A stretch of DNA of 36,828 nt from a virus, in IMG/VR virus record IMGVR_UViG_3300025168_017676, positions 1 to 36,828 of that record. One strand, 5' to 3'. A program made the position numbers and the translations under genes. The first letter of the stretch is position 1. Each line of letters begins with the position of its first letter. The notes beneath the pieces were generated by a model. It ran no database searches and was not told where the DNA came from. It saw only the letters and a program-made list of their open reading frames with translations. Positions 14,607 to 22,777 of this stretch are shown here, in pieces.

Positions 14607-15620
14607 TTAAAAGTCGTCTTCTAAAGAACCGCTTTGTTGGTATTCTCTAGGGCGTCTTTCGAAGAAGTTACCCATAGCTTGTACATCTACTACCTCACCT
14701 AGCCAAGGAAAAGGGTTCTTATTGCTTGGAAACCTATAATCTAAACCTATCCCTTCAAGCCTTCTGTTTCCTATATAATACATATAATCAATAAACATTT
14801 CTGCATTTAATCCTAAGATACCAGTAGGAAGAACATCATGAGCGTAGGCAATTTCTAGCTCTACTGCTTTTTTCATGTGCTCTACAAATTCATCTTGAAT
14901 CTTTTTGGTCCAAATCTCTGGGTTCTGATCAATTAAAGTATTAATTAAATATGTGCCAAAAGCAATATGAGAACTTTCGTCCCTTAATGTATACTTAATT
15001 TGATCTGAAATTCCTTGAAGTTTATTTTGGCGACCAAGAGCAAGAAGCATAGCAAAACCGCTAAAGAAAAATGTACCTTCACAAATAATCCAATAACTTA
15101 AAAAGTTACGTAGTATTTCTTGCTTACCCGCCTTAGTATTTGCATTAAAATCGGGCGCACTAATATCATTAGTGATATCCATTAGAAAATCATCTTTAGC
15201 TTTTATGCTAGGAATGTTTTCGTAAGCAGCAAAAACCTCTTCAATATCTAGGTCTAAACTGTCGCAAACATAAACTACCGTAAGGTTGTGAAGGCTTTCT
15301 TCAAACGCTTGACGCAAGATGTACTGGCGGCACTCAGCGTCAGTAACGTATTTAAAGGCAGAAAGCAAAAGATTATTACCAACCAGAGACTCACTTCCAG
15401 CAAAAAATCCAAGACAGCGTTTAACCAAAAGTTTTTCATCATCACTAATTTCTCCATTTTTCCATTGAGCAATATCATTCTGCATGCCTATTTCTGTGGG
15501 CATCCAATTGTTTGCGCAACTTGTAAGGAATAAATCCCATGCAAATTTATGTTTATGAGGTAAAATGCGGTTGACGCCAGCAATATTAGGTGTTAGTAGT
15601 TCTCCAGTTTTATCATCCAT
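14607..15620 (-). CDS. nrdB: Ribonucleotide reductase small subunit, class Ic-like (NrdB)
   Basis: A 337-residue R2 protein that makes the radical for ribonucleotide reduction with a large subunit NrdA, which is not in this window. Metal ligands line up as Glu77, Glu108, His111 (FEESLH), Glu181 (CEG), Glu215 and His218 (RDESSH). The spacing 31, 73, 34 equals that of the Chlamydia R2. The first ligand is Glu rather than the usual Asp, and the site of the radical tyrosine holds Val115 (HNLTV). Both features mark class Ic enzymes, which use a Mn/Fe cofactor and no tyrosyl radical. The C-terminal tail (SGSLEDDF) is the usual NrdA-docking peptide. A sigma-70-like promoter is upstream, unlike the fibre genes nearby. 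Confidence 0.93.
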   Translation of the reverse strand: MDDKTGELLTPNIAGVNRILPHKHKFAWDLFLTSCANNWMPTEIGMQNDIAQWKNGEISDDEKLLVKRCLGFFAGSESLVGNNLLLSAFKYVTDAECRQYILRQAFEESLHNLTVVYVCDSLDLDIEEVFAAYENIPSIKAKDDFLMDITNDISAPDFNANTKAGKQEILRNFLSYWIICEGTFFFSGFAMLLALGRQNKLQGISDQIKYTLRDESSHIAFGTYLINTLIDQNPEIWTKKIQDEFVEHMKKAVELEIAYAHDVLPTGILGLNAEMFIDYMYYIGNRRLEGIGLDYRFPSNKNPFPWLGEVVDVQAMGNFFERRPREYQQSGSLEDDF

Positions 15621-15636
15621 AATTAATATATAACGA

Positions 15637-15665
15637 ATGATATCATAGAGTTAGATCAAAGTCAA
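15637..15665 (-). promoter_or_regulatory. Sigma-70-like promoter for nrdB
   Basis: On the minus strand TTGACT (15665-15660), 17 nt, then TATCAT (15642-15637). The start would leave about 10 nt before the ATG at 15620, with no Shine-Dalgarno site. Confidence 0.68.
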
Positions 15666-15672
15666 GAAATAA

Positions 15673-16107
15673 TTATCTCTTTTTACTAGGTATAGCGTAA
15701 AAGCCAACCACCATAAAGCAAAGATCCATGAAAGAAGAGAGCATTAAACCACCAGTAAGCTGAACGACTTCCCATTCTTTTCCTCCCATTATCCAGCTAA
15801 AAAATCCCCATCTAGAGTTCTCTCCCTTAGGGACGATAATTTCATATGAAATATCAGGATTATGAGCATAAAAAATCATGAGATAACACATGGTAAACGT
15901 GATACTCATGAATAAAACCCGACGAGTAATCTTAACGAAAGGATCACTTGCCTGCTTAGCCTGATTATCTATCATAGCCTTAAGCATTTCGTTATCTCTT
16001 GCCGCTAAGATCATCTGATCTTGACGTTTTTGCTCAAGCCAAGAGTTTATAAGGTTGCAACCCAGCTTAATGCCGGCCCCAATAATTGTATTGAGGATGG
16101 GACCCAT
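15673..16107 (-). CDS. Holin-like membrane protein
   Basis: A 144-residue protein: an amphipathic or hydrophobic N-terminus (GPILNTIIGAGIKLGCNLINSW), a charged helix (about 25-55), a membrane helix near 62-82 (RRVLFMSITFTMCYLMIFY), a polar loop with WGFFSWIMGG, and a last helix near 116-139 (LTGGLMLSSFMDLCFMVVGFY), ending PSKKR. This plan (DPFVKITRRVL before the first helix) resembles three-helix phage holins, including those of GTA-like systems. Holins open the inner membrane at lysis time. It lies 5 nt after a small gene with a GTGTACATATA element, so it may be late. It could also be another phage inner-membrane protein; no endolysin is seen nearby. Confidence 0.6.
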   Translation of the reverse strand: MGPILNTIIGAGIKLGCNLINSWLEQKRQDQMILAARDNEMLKAMIDNQAKQASDPFVKITRRVLFMSITFTMCYLMIFYAHNPDISYEIIVPKGENSRWGFFSWIMGGKEWEVVQLTGGLMLSSFMDLCFMVVGFYAIPSKKR

Positions 16108-16112
16108 GATCC

Positions 16113-16304
16113 TTAAGCTAACTTATCGTGATCAGCTTTGCTGCAGAACTTTGTAAGTTTGGTGCCATCTTCGTCTACAGCTTTAAGGGCATATCTGGTT
16201 GACTTCTTGCCGCTTTTTGTGGTAGTCTCGTAGGAGTGTGTCTTGACATCAGACTCGTTAATTTGAACTTTTTTCTTTTTTCTTACGTTATAAAATTCGA
16301 TCAT
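16113..16304 (-). CDS. Small basic protein of unknown function
   Basis: A 63-residue protein (MIEFYNVRKKKKVQI, then SGKKSTRYALKAVDEDGTKLTKF, ending SKADHDKLA). It looks like a short beta-rich domain with one cysteine; I recognise the start as similar to small conserved phage proteins but know no function. It is the first gene of a two-gene unit with the holin-like gene. A GTGTACATATA element lies 6 nt before its ATG. Confidence 0.72.
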   Translation of the reverse strand: MIEFYNVRKKKKVQINESDVKTHSYETTTKSGKKSTRYALKAVDEDGTKLTKFCSKADHDKLA

Positions 16305-16310
16305 AGTAAC

Positions 16311-16321
16311 TATATGTACAC
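16311..16321 (-). promoter_or_regulatory. GTGTACATATA promoter-like element
   Basis: Minus-strand GTGTACATATA, then GTTACT, then the ATG at 16304. A variant of the GTGTATATA set with two extra bases. It sits in the 17-nt gap after the epimerase stop and separates the glycan island from the small-protein/holin-like pair. Confidence 0.55.
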
Positions 16322-17314
16322 TTAATAACCTTCAGATTCACCACAATTTTGCATTTGATTATAGATCCATGCGTAGGTTTTTTCTAAACCGTCCTCGAGG
16401 GTAATGGAAGGAGCCCATCCAAGAACTTCTTTGATCATGTCGTTATCGCTATTACGACCACGAACACCTTGCGGGGCGTCGAGGTTATAATTTCTTTTTA
16501 GTTTAACGCCGCCAATGTTTTCGGCAATGTCAACAAGCTGATTAATAGAAACCATTTGATCGCTGCCAAGATTCAAAGGTCGAGCATCTCCCTTTTCCCA
16601 CATTAAATCCATGCCAGTAATGCAATCGTCAATATACATAAAAGAACGAGTCTGCTCTCCATCTCCCCAAATTTCAATCTCATGCTTGCCGCTCATTTTA
16701 GCTTCGATAACCTTGCGACAAATAGCTGCGGGAGCTTTTTCTCTACCCCCACGCCATGTTCCATAGGGACCATAAACATTATGATAGCGACAAACCCTAG
16801 AATCAATATTAAAATCCTTACCAAAGTAATCGGTTAAAATTTCACTAAACAGCTTCTCCCATCCATAACCGTCTTCAGGGTTAGCTGGGTAGGCTGTATG
16901 CTCCTTAAGTCCTTGAGAGGCTGCATCCTTGATGTCAGATTGGATTTCTTGAGGATAAACACAGGCAGAGGAGCTATAAAGAATCTCCTTAACTCCGTTG
17001 TCTCTGGCGGCCATTAACATGTGGGTCTGTATAAGAACAGATTCCATACAAAGAGCGTGATTGTTTTGAATAAAACCCATTCCGCCCATATTGCAAGCTA
17101 GATTATAGATTCGATCAACGCCTTCTGATAACTCATAGCAATTGGATTTTTCGCCTAAATCGCAATCAGGATGATTTTCTGCGTTATCAAAAGTTTGATA
17201 CCACATATTTGCCGGTTTAATATCGGCGGCCACAACTTCATGACCTTGCGCTAATAAATCTTTAACTAAATAACCGGCAATAAAGCCGCCTGCTCCTCCA
17301 ACTAGTATTTTCAT
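16322..17314 (-). CDS. gme: GDP-mannose 3,5-epimerase
   Basis: A 330-residue SDR epimerase, closely matching plant GME. GGAGGFIAG at 6-14 binds NAD. NMGGMGFIQNN (about 75), SSACVYP with Cys118, YGWEK (Tyr150, Lys154), YGPYGTWRGGREKAPAA with Lys193, GDGEQTRSF, and QGVRGRNSDN all fit the family, and the Cys, Tyr and Lys residues correspond to known catalytic ones. It turns GDP-D-mannose into GDP-L-galactose or GDP-L-gulose, so it supplies an unusual L-sugar donor. It is the last gene of the island; its start overlaps the GT47 gene by ATGA. The GDP-mannose must come from the host, as no mannose enzymes are here. Confidence 0.93.
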   Translation of the reverse strand: MKILVGGAGGFIAGYLVKDLLAQGHEVVAADIKPANMWYQTFDNAENHPDCDLGEKSNCYELSEGVDRIYNLACNMGGMGFIQNNHALCMESVLIQTHMLMAARDNGVKEILYSSSACVYPQEIQSDIKDAASQGLKEHTAYPANPEDGYGWEKLFSEILTDYFGKDFNIDSRVCRYHNVYGPYGTWRGGREKAPAAICRKVIEAKMSGKHEIEIWGDGEQTRSFMYIDDCITGMDLMWEKGDARPLNLGSDQMVSINQLVDIAENIGGVKLKRNYNLDAPQGVRGRNSDNDMIKEVLGWAPSITLEDGLEKTYAWIYNQMQNCGESEGY

Positions 17315-18144
17315 AATTCTTTTTTAATTTTTTCTATCCAATAATTAAAATCTAAAGTTTTGTAATATGGTTTTATTTTTTTTGACAATATATTATATTG
17401 TTCATTTAGAAAATTTTCAGTAATTTTTTGATAATCTTTTTGGTGTTCAAGGAACAGAATAGGTAATTCTGAATGGTCAAATTGATTATACATAGAATGT
17501 TTGATTACAATAGGTATGGCCCCAGAATAAAGAGCGTCATAAAATCTAAAAGAATCTGGGGCGCTACCCCTAGGGCAAATCACAAACTTACTAGATTGAA
17601 GACGCGAGAAAAAATCATTATTAGACATAGTCCAGCTTCTCTTGGATCCTTTTCTTCTTTCTCCAATATTCTCTTTTTTAATAAAAGGCTTATCTTGGAC
17701 AAATAAGTTAATAGCTTTTCTAGTCCAATGGGTATTTAAAGAAAAATTACAATAAGCAAGTATGTCTCGTTTTAAATCTTTAGAGTGAATATGAAATGAT
17801 TTCCTAGCTCTAAAGTCCCTGCCCATAGGTAGAAACTTTATGATTTCGTGTTCAAAATCAATATTGTTACAATATATTGATTTGACATTTTTAGGGATAA
17901 ACATATCGGGCGGAAAACCTTGATCTGTCTTTCCGCAAATGATAGAATAACTATAAGGTTTTTTTGAAATTAAATCCAAATACTCTGGGAGATATTTGTT
18001 TGGATTAGTGGTGCACTTATGGTTTCCGATAAAAAGAATAGAATCGCTCTCAGGGATATCCGAAGCTTTATTTACTGTAGCGATACCATGTTTGTCGAAA
18101 AATTTCCTGTTAAAAATTAACAGTATATCCTCCATTCTTTTCAT
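17311..18144 (-). CDS. Exostosin-like glycosyltransferase (GT47 type)
   Basis: A 277-residue protein. The C-terminal block SSKFVICPRGSAPDSFRFYDALYSGAIPIV (about 185-215, given here in its recognisable parts: CPRG, DSFRFYDAL, GAIPIV) is the signature of exostosin/GT47 transferases, which use a nucleotide-sugar donor. The N-terminal part (SDSILFIGNHKC and SYSIICGKTDQG) has a Rossmann-like look. No signal peptide or membrane helix is present, so it would act in the cytoplasm. The ATG at 18144 lies 4 nt after the methyltransferase stop. It sits directly before the GDP-L-galactose enzyme; whether it uses that donor is unknown. Confidence 0.78.
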   Translation of the reverse strand: MKRMEDILLIFNRKFFDKHGIATVNKASDIPESDSILFIGNHKCTTNPNKYLPEYLDLISKKPYSYSIICGKTDQGFPPDMFIPKNVKSIYCNNIDFEHEIIKFLPMGRDFRARKSFHIHSKDLKRDILAYCNFSLNTHWTRKAINLFVQDKPFIKKENIGERRKGSKRSWTMSNNDFFSRLQSSKFVICPRGSAPDSFRFYDALYSGAIPIVIKHSMYNQFDHSELPILFLEHQKDYQKITENFLNEQYNILSKKIKPYYKTLDFNYWIEKIKKEL

Positions 18145-18148
18145 GGAG

Positions 18149-18712
18149 TTATTGTTTTTCTATAATATATTGGGGGACTTCAGTGCGAAAATCTTTTATT
18201 GAAGAATGGTTGTCGGTAACGAACTCATCCACAGCAGGAACGACTCCGAAATCTAAAACTTCTATCTGATAAGAGTTATTTTGATATGCGTTTCCGCAAA
18301 TGAAACCACCAGATTTTATTTTAGGCCACCAATCATTAAGGTCGCGCTTAACATGTTCATAAGAATGATTAGCGTCGATGTAAATAAAATCAAAGTACCC
18401 ATCTTCGAAGTCCTGAACAGCATCAGTCGAAAACTTTTCAGATATTTCAACAGCAGGGTTGCTGGAGAACCTGCTAACAGTAGAAGATTTTATATAATCC
18501 ATGTCTGCTTGAGGAGCGGCATGCCAACGAGAAGGAATGTCACCGATACTTTTCCAAGGATCAATCAAATGAAGCTTTGCTGGGCCTTTTCTAAGCATTT
18601 CATTAGCAAAGTCTCCTTTGTAGACTCCTATTTCTGCGCAGATATCTCCTTCAGAAATCAAATTAATAACCTCTTGACGTTCAAATCCAAAATAAAATTG
18701 ATAATTTTCCAT
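18149..18712 (-). CDS. Class I SAM-dependent methyltransferase
   Basis: A 187-residue methyltransferase. AEIGVYKGDFA (about 26-36) is motif I for AdoMet, LHLIDPW follows at about 47, and FDFIYIDANHSYEHVKRDL (about 108-126) with GGFICG is the Methyltransf_24 pattern. Such enzymes O-methylate sugars or small molecules, and the neighbours suggest a sugar hydroxyl. The ATG lies 2 nt after the stop of the sulfotransferase gene upstream, and a GT47 gene follows. The acceptor is not known. It is similar in type to the second methyltransferase at 23555. Confidence 0.85.
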   Translation of the reverse strand: MENYQFYFGFERQEVINLISEGDICAEIGVYKGDFANEMLRKGPAKLHLIDPWKSIGDIPSRWHAAPQADMDYIKSSTVSRFSSNPAVEISEKFSTDAVQDFEDGYFDFIYIDANHSYEHVKRDLNDWWPKIKSGGFICGNAYQNNSYQIEVLDFGVVPAVDEFVTDNHSSIKDFRTEVPQYIIEKQ

Positions 18713-18714
18713 GA

Positions 18715-19305
18715 TTAAAATTCGTAATTATATTCTTCTATATCTTCCTTGTATATATTATACACTATATTCTTTGATTCTTCTATATATAATTGCCTAT
18801 AGTTCTGCTGCTTTGTCGAATTTATTTTTGGCACTATTTTTAGAGGAAGATTTAGGCGTGATCTTATGCTCATGTAATCGTGATTAATGCCTTCTACTTT
18901 TCCAACGAAATCAACTCGAGCATCTAAAAAATAGGAAAAGGGCTGGAAGTGAATACCAGACCGAACAGAACCCTCTTCGCGGATCATCATCTTCTGAAAT
19001 TCGGGGATTCTTCTAACGAATTCGTCAAAAGAAATTTGCTTAGCTAAATCGGCGAGCTTTTGATTTCCTTTATGCCATCTATCTTTAGGGCTCATGGATT
19101 TGAAGTAACGATAACAAGAAGCTATACGATCCCACGGGTTACGAACGAAAGAAAAAGAAAAATACCCCTGATCTAAAAACTCAGAATGCTTTGATGCTGG
19201 AGCATGCCCCGAACCTAAAAAATCTAAATTAAGACTTTTGTAAACTGAGGTTCCAGCACATTTAGGTATGTGAATAAAGACGCATTTTAAATCATGAGAT
19301 ATCAT
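18715..19305 (-). CDS. Sulfotransferase (family 2 type), copy 1
   Basis: A 196-residue cytosolic sulfotransferase. CVFIHIPKCAGTSV (about 8-21) is the 5'-phosphosulfate-binding loop and FSFVRNPWDR (51-60) the 3'-phosphate motif for PAPS. The C-terminal EEYNYEF follows a VYNIYKED helix as in carbohydrate sulfotransferases of the HNK-1/chondroitin group. It would move sulfate from PAPS to a sugar. It overlaps the GT25-like gene upstream by ATGA, so the two are translated together. One of four paralogues in the island. Confidence 0.88.
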   Translation of the reverse strand: MISHDLKCVFIHIPKCAGTSVYKSLNLDFLGSGHAPASKHSEFLDQGYFSFSFVRNPWDRIASCYRYFKSMSPKDRWHKGNQKLADLAKQISFDEFVRRIPEFQKMMIREEGSVRSGIHFQPFSYFLDARVDFVGKVEGINHDYMSIRSRLNLPLKIVPKINSTKQQNYRQLYIEESKNIVYNIYKEDIEEYNYEF

Positions 19306-20069
19306 AGCCTTGTTAATTTTCTCCAGTCAACCTTGCCTGTTGTCGAATTCTTATATATTAAGCTTCCGAAATTTTTATCAGCCTCTTCTAATCTAGTCGC
19401 GCCACTATATGTAAAAAAATCTTGTTTGTATGCAACCCCATTTAACTTTTCAAAAACTGGGGAATCCATTAATAATAAATCTAAATGATCGCTCCATGGA
19501 ACTACAGACAGGATAGCTTCAATAGCTTCAATATGAAATATCTGAGCCCAGTTACCCCAAGAAGGAATAAGATTGTAGAAATTATCTTTAATGTGATATT
19601 TTTCTGAAAATTGAATGTCTGGCGAAAACTCGACAATCCCATTTTTTAACCTTTCTTTACCAGAACCAACCAAAAACTTTACGAAAAAACTATTTAAACT
19701 TTCCGCCTCTTTGATTATGACAGAAATTTTATCTTCGATATTTTCCTCTAATAATTCAGTATCATCTTCCATGATCAAAAACCATTTAGGAAACTCAGGA
19801 TTAAAAGAATAATTTAATTGTATTTTTTTGAATAAAATTAACCAAGATAAATTGCAACCTAATTTTCCCGGCAGCCATTTCCATTTATCTAAATATTCTT
19901 TTGTATGAAATCCAAACTTCCTGTCCATTGAGTCAAGATAATCATAATTGTCGATTGCATTGGCGGCCTCAAATAATTCCAATCCATTGAGTTTAGATTT
20001 TGTATCATTAAAATTAGAAAGACGACGAGGGTCTTTCGTAAATGTTATCATGTAAGATTGAAAGTTCAT
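19302..20069 (-). CDS. GT25-like glycosyltransferase
   Basis: A 255-residue protein with a GT25 layout: YMITFTKDPRRLSNF at the start, GLELFEAANAID, then GKLGCNLSWLILFKKI, and WFLIMEDDTEL near 97 with the acidic metal-binding pair. The end SWGNWAQIFHIEAIEAIL and LDLLLMDSP also fit. Family members add galactose or related sugars from nucleotide donors. It has no membrane segment. It starts 1 nt after the stop of the GT61 gene and overlaps the sulfotransferase that follows, so sugar addition and sulfation may be paired. The donor is unknown. Confidence 0.75.
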   Translation of the reverse strand: MNFQSYMITFTKDPRRLSNFNDTKSKLNGLELFEAANAIDNYDYLDSMDRKFGFHTKEYLDKWKWLPGKLGCNLSWLILFKKIQLNYSFNPEFPKWFLIMEDDTELLEENIEDKISVIIKEAESLNSFFVKFLVGSGKERLKNGIVEFSPDIQFSEKYHIKDNFYNLIPSWGNWAQIFHIEAIEAILSVVPWSDHLDLLLMDSPVFEKLNGVAYKQDFFTYSGATRLEEADKNFGSLIYKNSTTGKVDWRKLTRL

Positions 20070-20070
20070 T

Positions 20071-20862
20071 TTATAAAGAATCTATATATTTTAATAAATC
20101 AAAGATATTATTCTTTTCAATTTTCTGTTGATTTAAATTTAGAACACGACAAATCGTATCAAAGAAAGGGTAATGTCCAGCCCTCGTTTTTTTATCTTCA
20201 AGGGTTTGCGCATTAACTTCAATAACAATAGTTTTGGGTCGGCAAAAAAACAGATTAGCCATACAGGCTCCGTGCGCGCACACGATTATTTTAGCATTAC
20301 AAAAATACAACACCTGATCTTCAAAGGCCATATCTTCTAGAACTATGGCCTCGAATTTATCTCCGTACTTTTCTGACAACCTTTTTTCTACCCTTTCGAT
20401 ACTTAAAATTTCTCTGCGCTCTTTGCCGTTAGTTATGTTTTTGTTTTGTTTCTTTAAGTGTGGATCAGAAATCAATTCCATTCTTTCACCTCTCTTTATT
20501 AAAAGCACTTCTGGGTAAGAAGGGTCAGGCTCGCTCTCCAAACTCAAAGACGTAAAAATAAAATTAACAAATTTTTTAAAGTCTTGAGCGTTTTCATGGG
20601 AAGGTAGCCTTTCTATAACTTGTTCTCGGTAGTCAACATTATTGAATTTGGCTTTATTCATTTCCACATTAAGGCAGTCAAATATTTTTTCATATATTTT
20701 TCCAAAATTACCCAGTGTTTGATTTAAATTCTTAAGTCTCAAAACACGATCAAATTTATACACATCATGTAAAACCTCTGGAAAAAGACAGTCGCAAATA
20801 AAATGAGCATAGTGAAATAAACTACCGCCCTGCCTTTGGTTTTTAACTTTTATCGTATTCAT
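20071..20862 (-). CDS. GT61-like glycosyltransferase (DUF563)
   Basis: About 263 residues from the ATG at 20862; a TTG at 20868 lies in frame upstream. The N-terminus has GGSLFHYAHFICDCLFP, and the C-terminus has LEDMAFEDQVLYFCNAKIIV, then CAHGACMANLFF and KTIVIEVNA, a clear GT61 block. This family transfers xylose, arabinose or N-acetylglucosamine in eukaryotes and various sugars in bacteria. It overlaps sulfotransferase copy 2 by 20 nt at its start and is followed 1 nt later by the GT25 gene. It has no membrane segment. Confidence 0.83.
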   Translation of the reverse strand: MNTIKVKNQRQGGSLFHYAHFICDCLFPEVLHDVYKFDRVLRLKNLNQTLGNFGKIYEKIFDCLNVEMNKAKFNNVDYREQVIERLPSHENAQDFKKFVNFIFTSLSLESEPDPSYPEVLLIKRGERMELISDPHLKKQNKNITNGKERREILSIERVEKRLSEKYGDKFEAIVLEDMAFEDQVLYFCNAKIIVCAHGACMANLFFCRPKTIVIEVNAQTLEDKKTRAGHYPFFDTICRVLNLNQQKIEKNNIFDLLKYIDSL

Positions 20863-21415
20863 AACCAAACAATTCTATGTCTCTTGAAAACTTTTCTGCA
20901 ACCATATTTACACTACGATCATTATAGAAATAAGAATAATGCAGACCCTTAGGTTTAGGAAAAACTTTTTCTCCGTTTGTCCCAGTAGTTATAGGTTTAG
21001 AATTTTCATACGGAAGTTTGGTTTTGACCTTCCCTATCTTGCTGCATACAAGATTAAAGTCTTGTTGTAACTTTTCAAATCTACCTATAAAATCAATATC
21101 AAGATCAAAGTAATCATTATGAATGCAGCTATGACTTGTTGTGAATTTCTCACCATTATACCATTGGATGATGTATTCGTTAAAATCTTTTGTATAGCAT
21201 TGGCCGTTATAAAAATATTGAGAAACCATCTTGTCCCAAGGGTTTCTTGTGAATGAAAAAGTAAAATAATCATCCCATTTGTCTTTTGTTATCGATTTAA
21301 TATCAGAAGCTGGAGCATGAAATTGTTTTTTTCTCATGTTCAAAGCGGAACAAACAGAGACGCCTCCTGTTTTAATCACATGAATAAAAATACATTTATA
21401 TTGATGATTAATCAT
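20843..21415 (-). CDS. Sulfotransferase (family 2 type), copy 2
   Basis: 190 residues from the ATG at 21415, chosen because it overlaps the stop of the GT31-like gene by ATGA and because the other copies begin the same way (M-I-x-H). CIFIHVIKTGGVSV (8-21) is the PAPS loop, with Pro replaced by Ile and Ala by Gly, and FSFTRNPWDK (53-62) is the 3'-phosphate motif. The end reads ELFGYEYDKS. The longer frame to 21484 is not supported. Substrate unknown; the neighbours imply a glycan. Confidence 0.87.
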   Translation of the reverse strand: MINHQYKCIFIHVIKTGGVSVCSALNMRKKQFHAPASDIKSITKDKWDDYFTFSFTRNPWDKMVSQYFYNGQCYTKDFNEYIIQWYNGEKFTTSHSCIHNDYFDLDIDFIGRFEKLQQDFNLVCSKIGKVKTKLPYENSKPITTGTNGEKVFPKPKGLHYSYFYNDRSVNMVAEKFSRDIELFGYEYDKS

Positions 21416-22065
21416 TTGTTGATATCTAATCTTAATACTCCCTTGTCTGACCAAGGATTGATTTCTTTTGGGACAATTCCACATTTTTTCAAAAATTTTG
21501 CAACAGCTAAATCTTCATATATATGGTGATACCTAATTTCAGAAAGTTGGTAAAAATTTTTAAATTTTTTAATAGCTTCAGAGCTTAGAAAATAAGTGGC
21601 TCCCCCAGCAGCCCAATGAACATAATCACCATTATATCTTTTATTATACCAAGGAGAATCTTCTCTTACCCTGCCAATATGCCAACCTCGCTTTCCTTCT
21701 TTAATTTTAATTTGAAAACCTGCATAATCATATCCTTGGAGAGAATTGATTAAATCATTTTCTCTGTCTGTATTCCATCTTAACCAATCAATGTCATCAT
21801 CTATTTTCCAGAAGTAATCATATTGATCCGCATAATTGTTATTTGCTAAATATTCATAAATGGCAAACATTTTTTCTGGAAGATCCTCATATAAGTCGCG
21901 ACATTTTAATTGGATAACATTCTCTTCCAGTTCCTTTTCCTCTTCTCCACCAGTAAAGATCAAATAGTCACCAAGATTCCATTTTTCAACTCGAGCTTTA
22001 ATTTCCTTAACTCGATGAATATACTTTTGACAGCATACAAAAACTTTAAGTATTCCACTTTTCAT
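21412..22065 (-). CDS. GT31-like glycosyltransferase
   Basis: A 217-residue protein that fits the beta-1,3-galactosyltransferase/fringe (GT31) pattern: KVFVCCQKY at the start, EKMFAIYEYL, YDYFWKIDDDI (about 82-92) with the metal-binding DDD, and VHWAAGGATYFLSSEAI with HIYEDLAVAKFLKK (about 180-193), which matches the EDV motif. It starts with an ATG that overlaps the GT2 gene upstream by 20 nt and ends in an ATGA overlap with sulfotransferase copy 2. No membrane anchor is seen, unlike eukaryotic GT31 enzymes. It would act in the cytoplasm on a sugar acceptor. Confidence 0.78.
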   Translation of the reverse strand: MKSGILKVFVCCQKYIHRVKEIKARVEKWNLGDYLIFTGGEEEKELEENVIQLKCRDLYEDLPEKMFAIYEYLANNNYADQYDYFWKIDDDIDWLRWNTDRENDLINSLQGYDYAGFQIKIKEGKRGWHIGRVREDSPWYNKRYNGDYVHWAAGGATYFLSSEAIKKFKNFYQLSEIRYHHIYEDLAVAKFLKKCGIVPKEINPWSDKGVLRLDINK

Positions 22066-22777
22066 TAAAATAACCTTTACCTATTGATCGACTTTCATTT
22101 CTATTAACTTTTTCGTGATCCAGATGATAACCTTCGCAGTTAACATTAATTATGATTTCGTTGCCAGCCATCTTTGCTCGCTTTGCGAAATCAAAATCTT
22201 CACCACCCCAACCTTTGAATCCTTCATCTAAACCTTCAATCTCATTAAATACATGAGCGGGACACGACCAATTTCCACCATACATATACCGAGGGGGTAT
22301 TGGTTTTTCATGGATTAAATAGGGACGCTTAATTTTATCTATGAAATCTTGACGGCGATCACCATTTTTAAGCGAATCAATATAGTTGAAATCATTATGT
22401 ATTTTTTCAACAGTAACTTTTGGAACATCATTAATTGCTATGGACAAACAAAGACCTGCAATTAATTTATCGCCATACTTCAAATGCTCAGATACAAAAT
22501 CTGGACCCCAAATAACATCAGAGTTGCCAAAGATAAAGCGATCACCAGAAGCTAAGTCAGCGCCTCGATTCCAAATATATGCAAGCCTATAGCCTTCATT
22601 TGGGCGGCTAAAATATTTTACACCTTTTTTTTCTAAGTATTCTATAGTCCCGTCTGTTGACCCGTCGTCTGATATAATAAGCTCAAAATCTTTTTCCGTT
22701 TGAATCTTTAATGTTTCAACACTCAACTTTAACGCTGGCAAATTATTATAAGCCGATAATATTACTGAAGCTTTCAT
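22046..22777 (-). CDS. GT2 glycosyltransferase with GT27-like C-terminus
   Basis: About 243 residues from the ATG at 22777, which overlaps the upstream stop by ATGA. ASVILSAYNNLPAL, ELIISDDGSTDGT (donor site) and RFIFGNSDVIWGPDF are GT2 signatures, and GFKGWGGEDFDFAKRAKMAG near 198 is the C-terminal galactosyltransferase-type block. It inverts at the sugar and probably adds Gal or GalNAc; the donor is not certain. A longer frame to 22816 has no support. No membrane segment. Confidence 0.88.
   Translation of the reverse strand: MKASVILSAYNNLPALKLSVETLKIQTEKDFELIISDDGSTDGTIEYLEKKGVKYFSRPNEGYRLAYIWNRGADLASGDRFIFGNSDVIWGPDFVSEHLKYGDKLIAGLCLSIAINDVPKVTVEKIHNDFNYIDSLKNGDRRQDFIDKIKRPYLIHEKPIPPRYMYGGNWSCPAHVFNEIEGLDEGFKGWGGEDFDFAKRAKMAGNEIIINVNCEGYHLDHEKVNRNESRSIGKGYFNEKWNT

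Noticed and set aside
18752-18764. GTGTATAATATATA-like string near the end of sulfotransferase copy 1 (a similar one lies near 31640 in copy 4)
   Set aside because: Both encode the shared V-Y-N-x-Y-K motif of these proteins, so the protein sequence explains them. They are also about 30-40 nt from the next start codon.
21415-21484. Longer N-terminus for sulfotransferase copy 2
   Set aside because: It has no similarity to the other copies, and the ATG at 21415 overlaps the preceding stop in the same ATGA manner as its paralogues.
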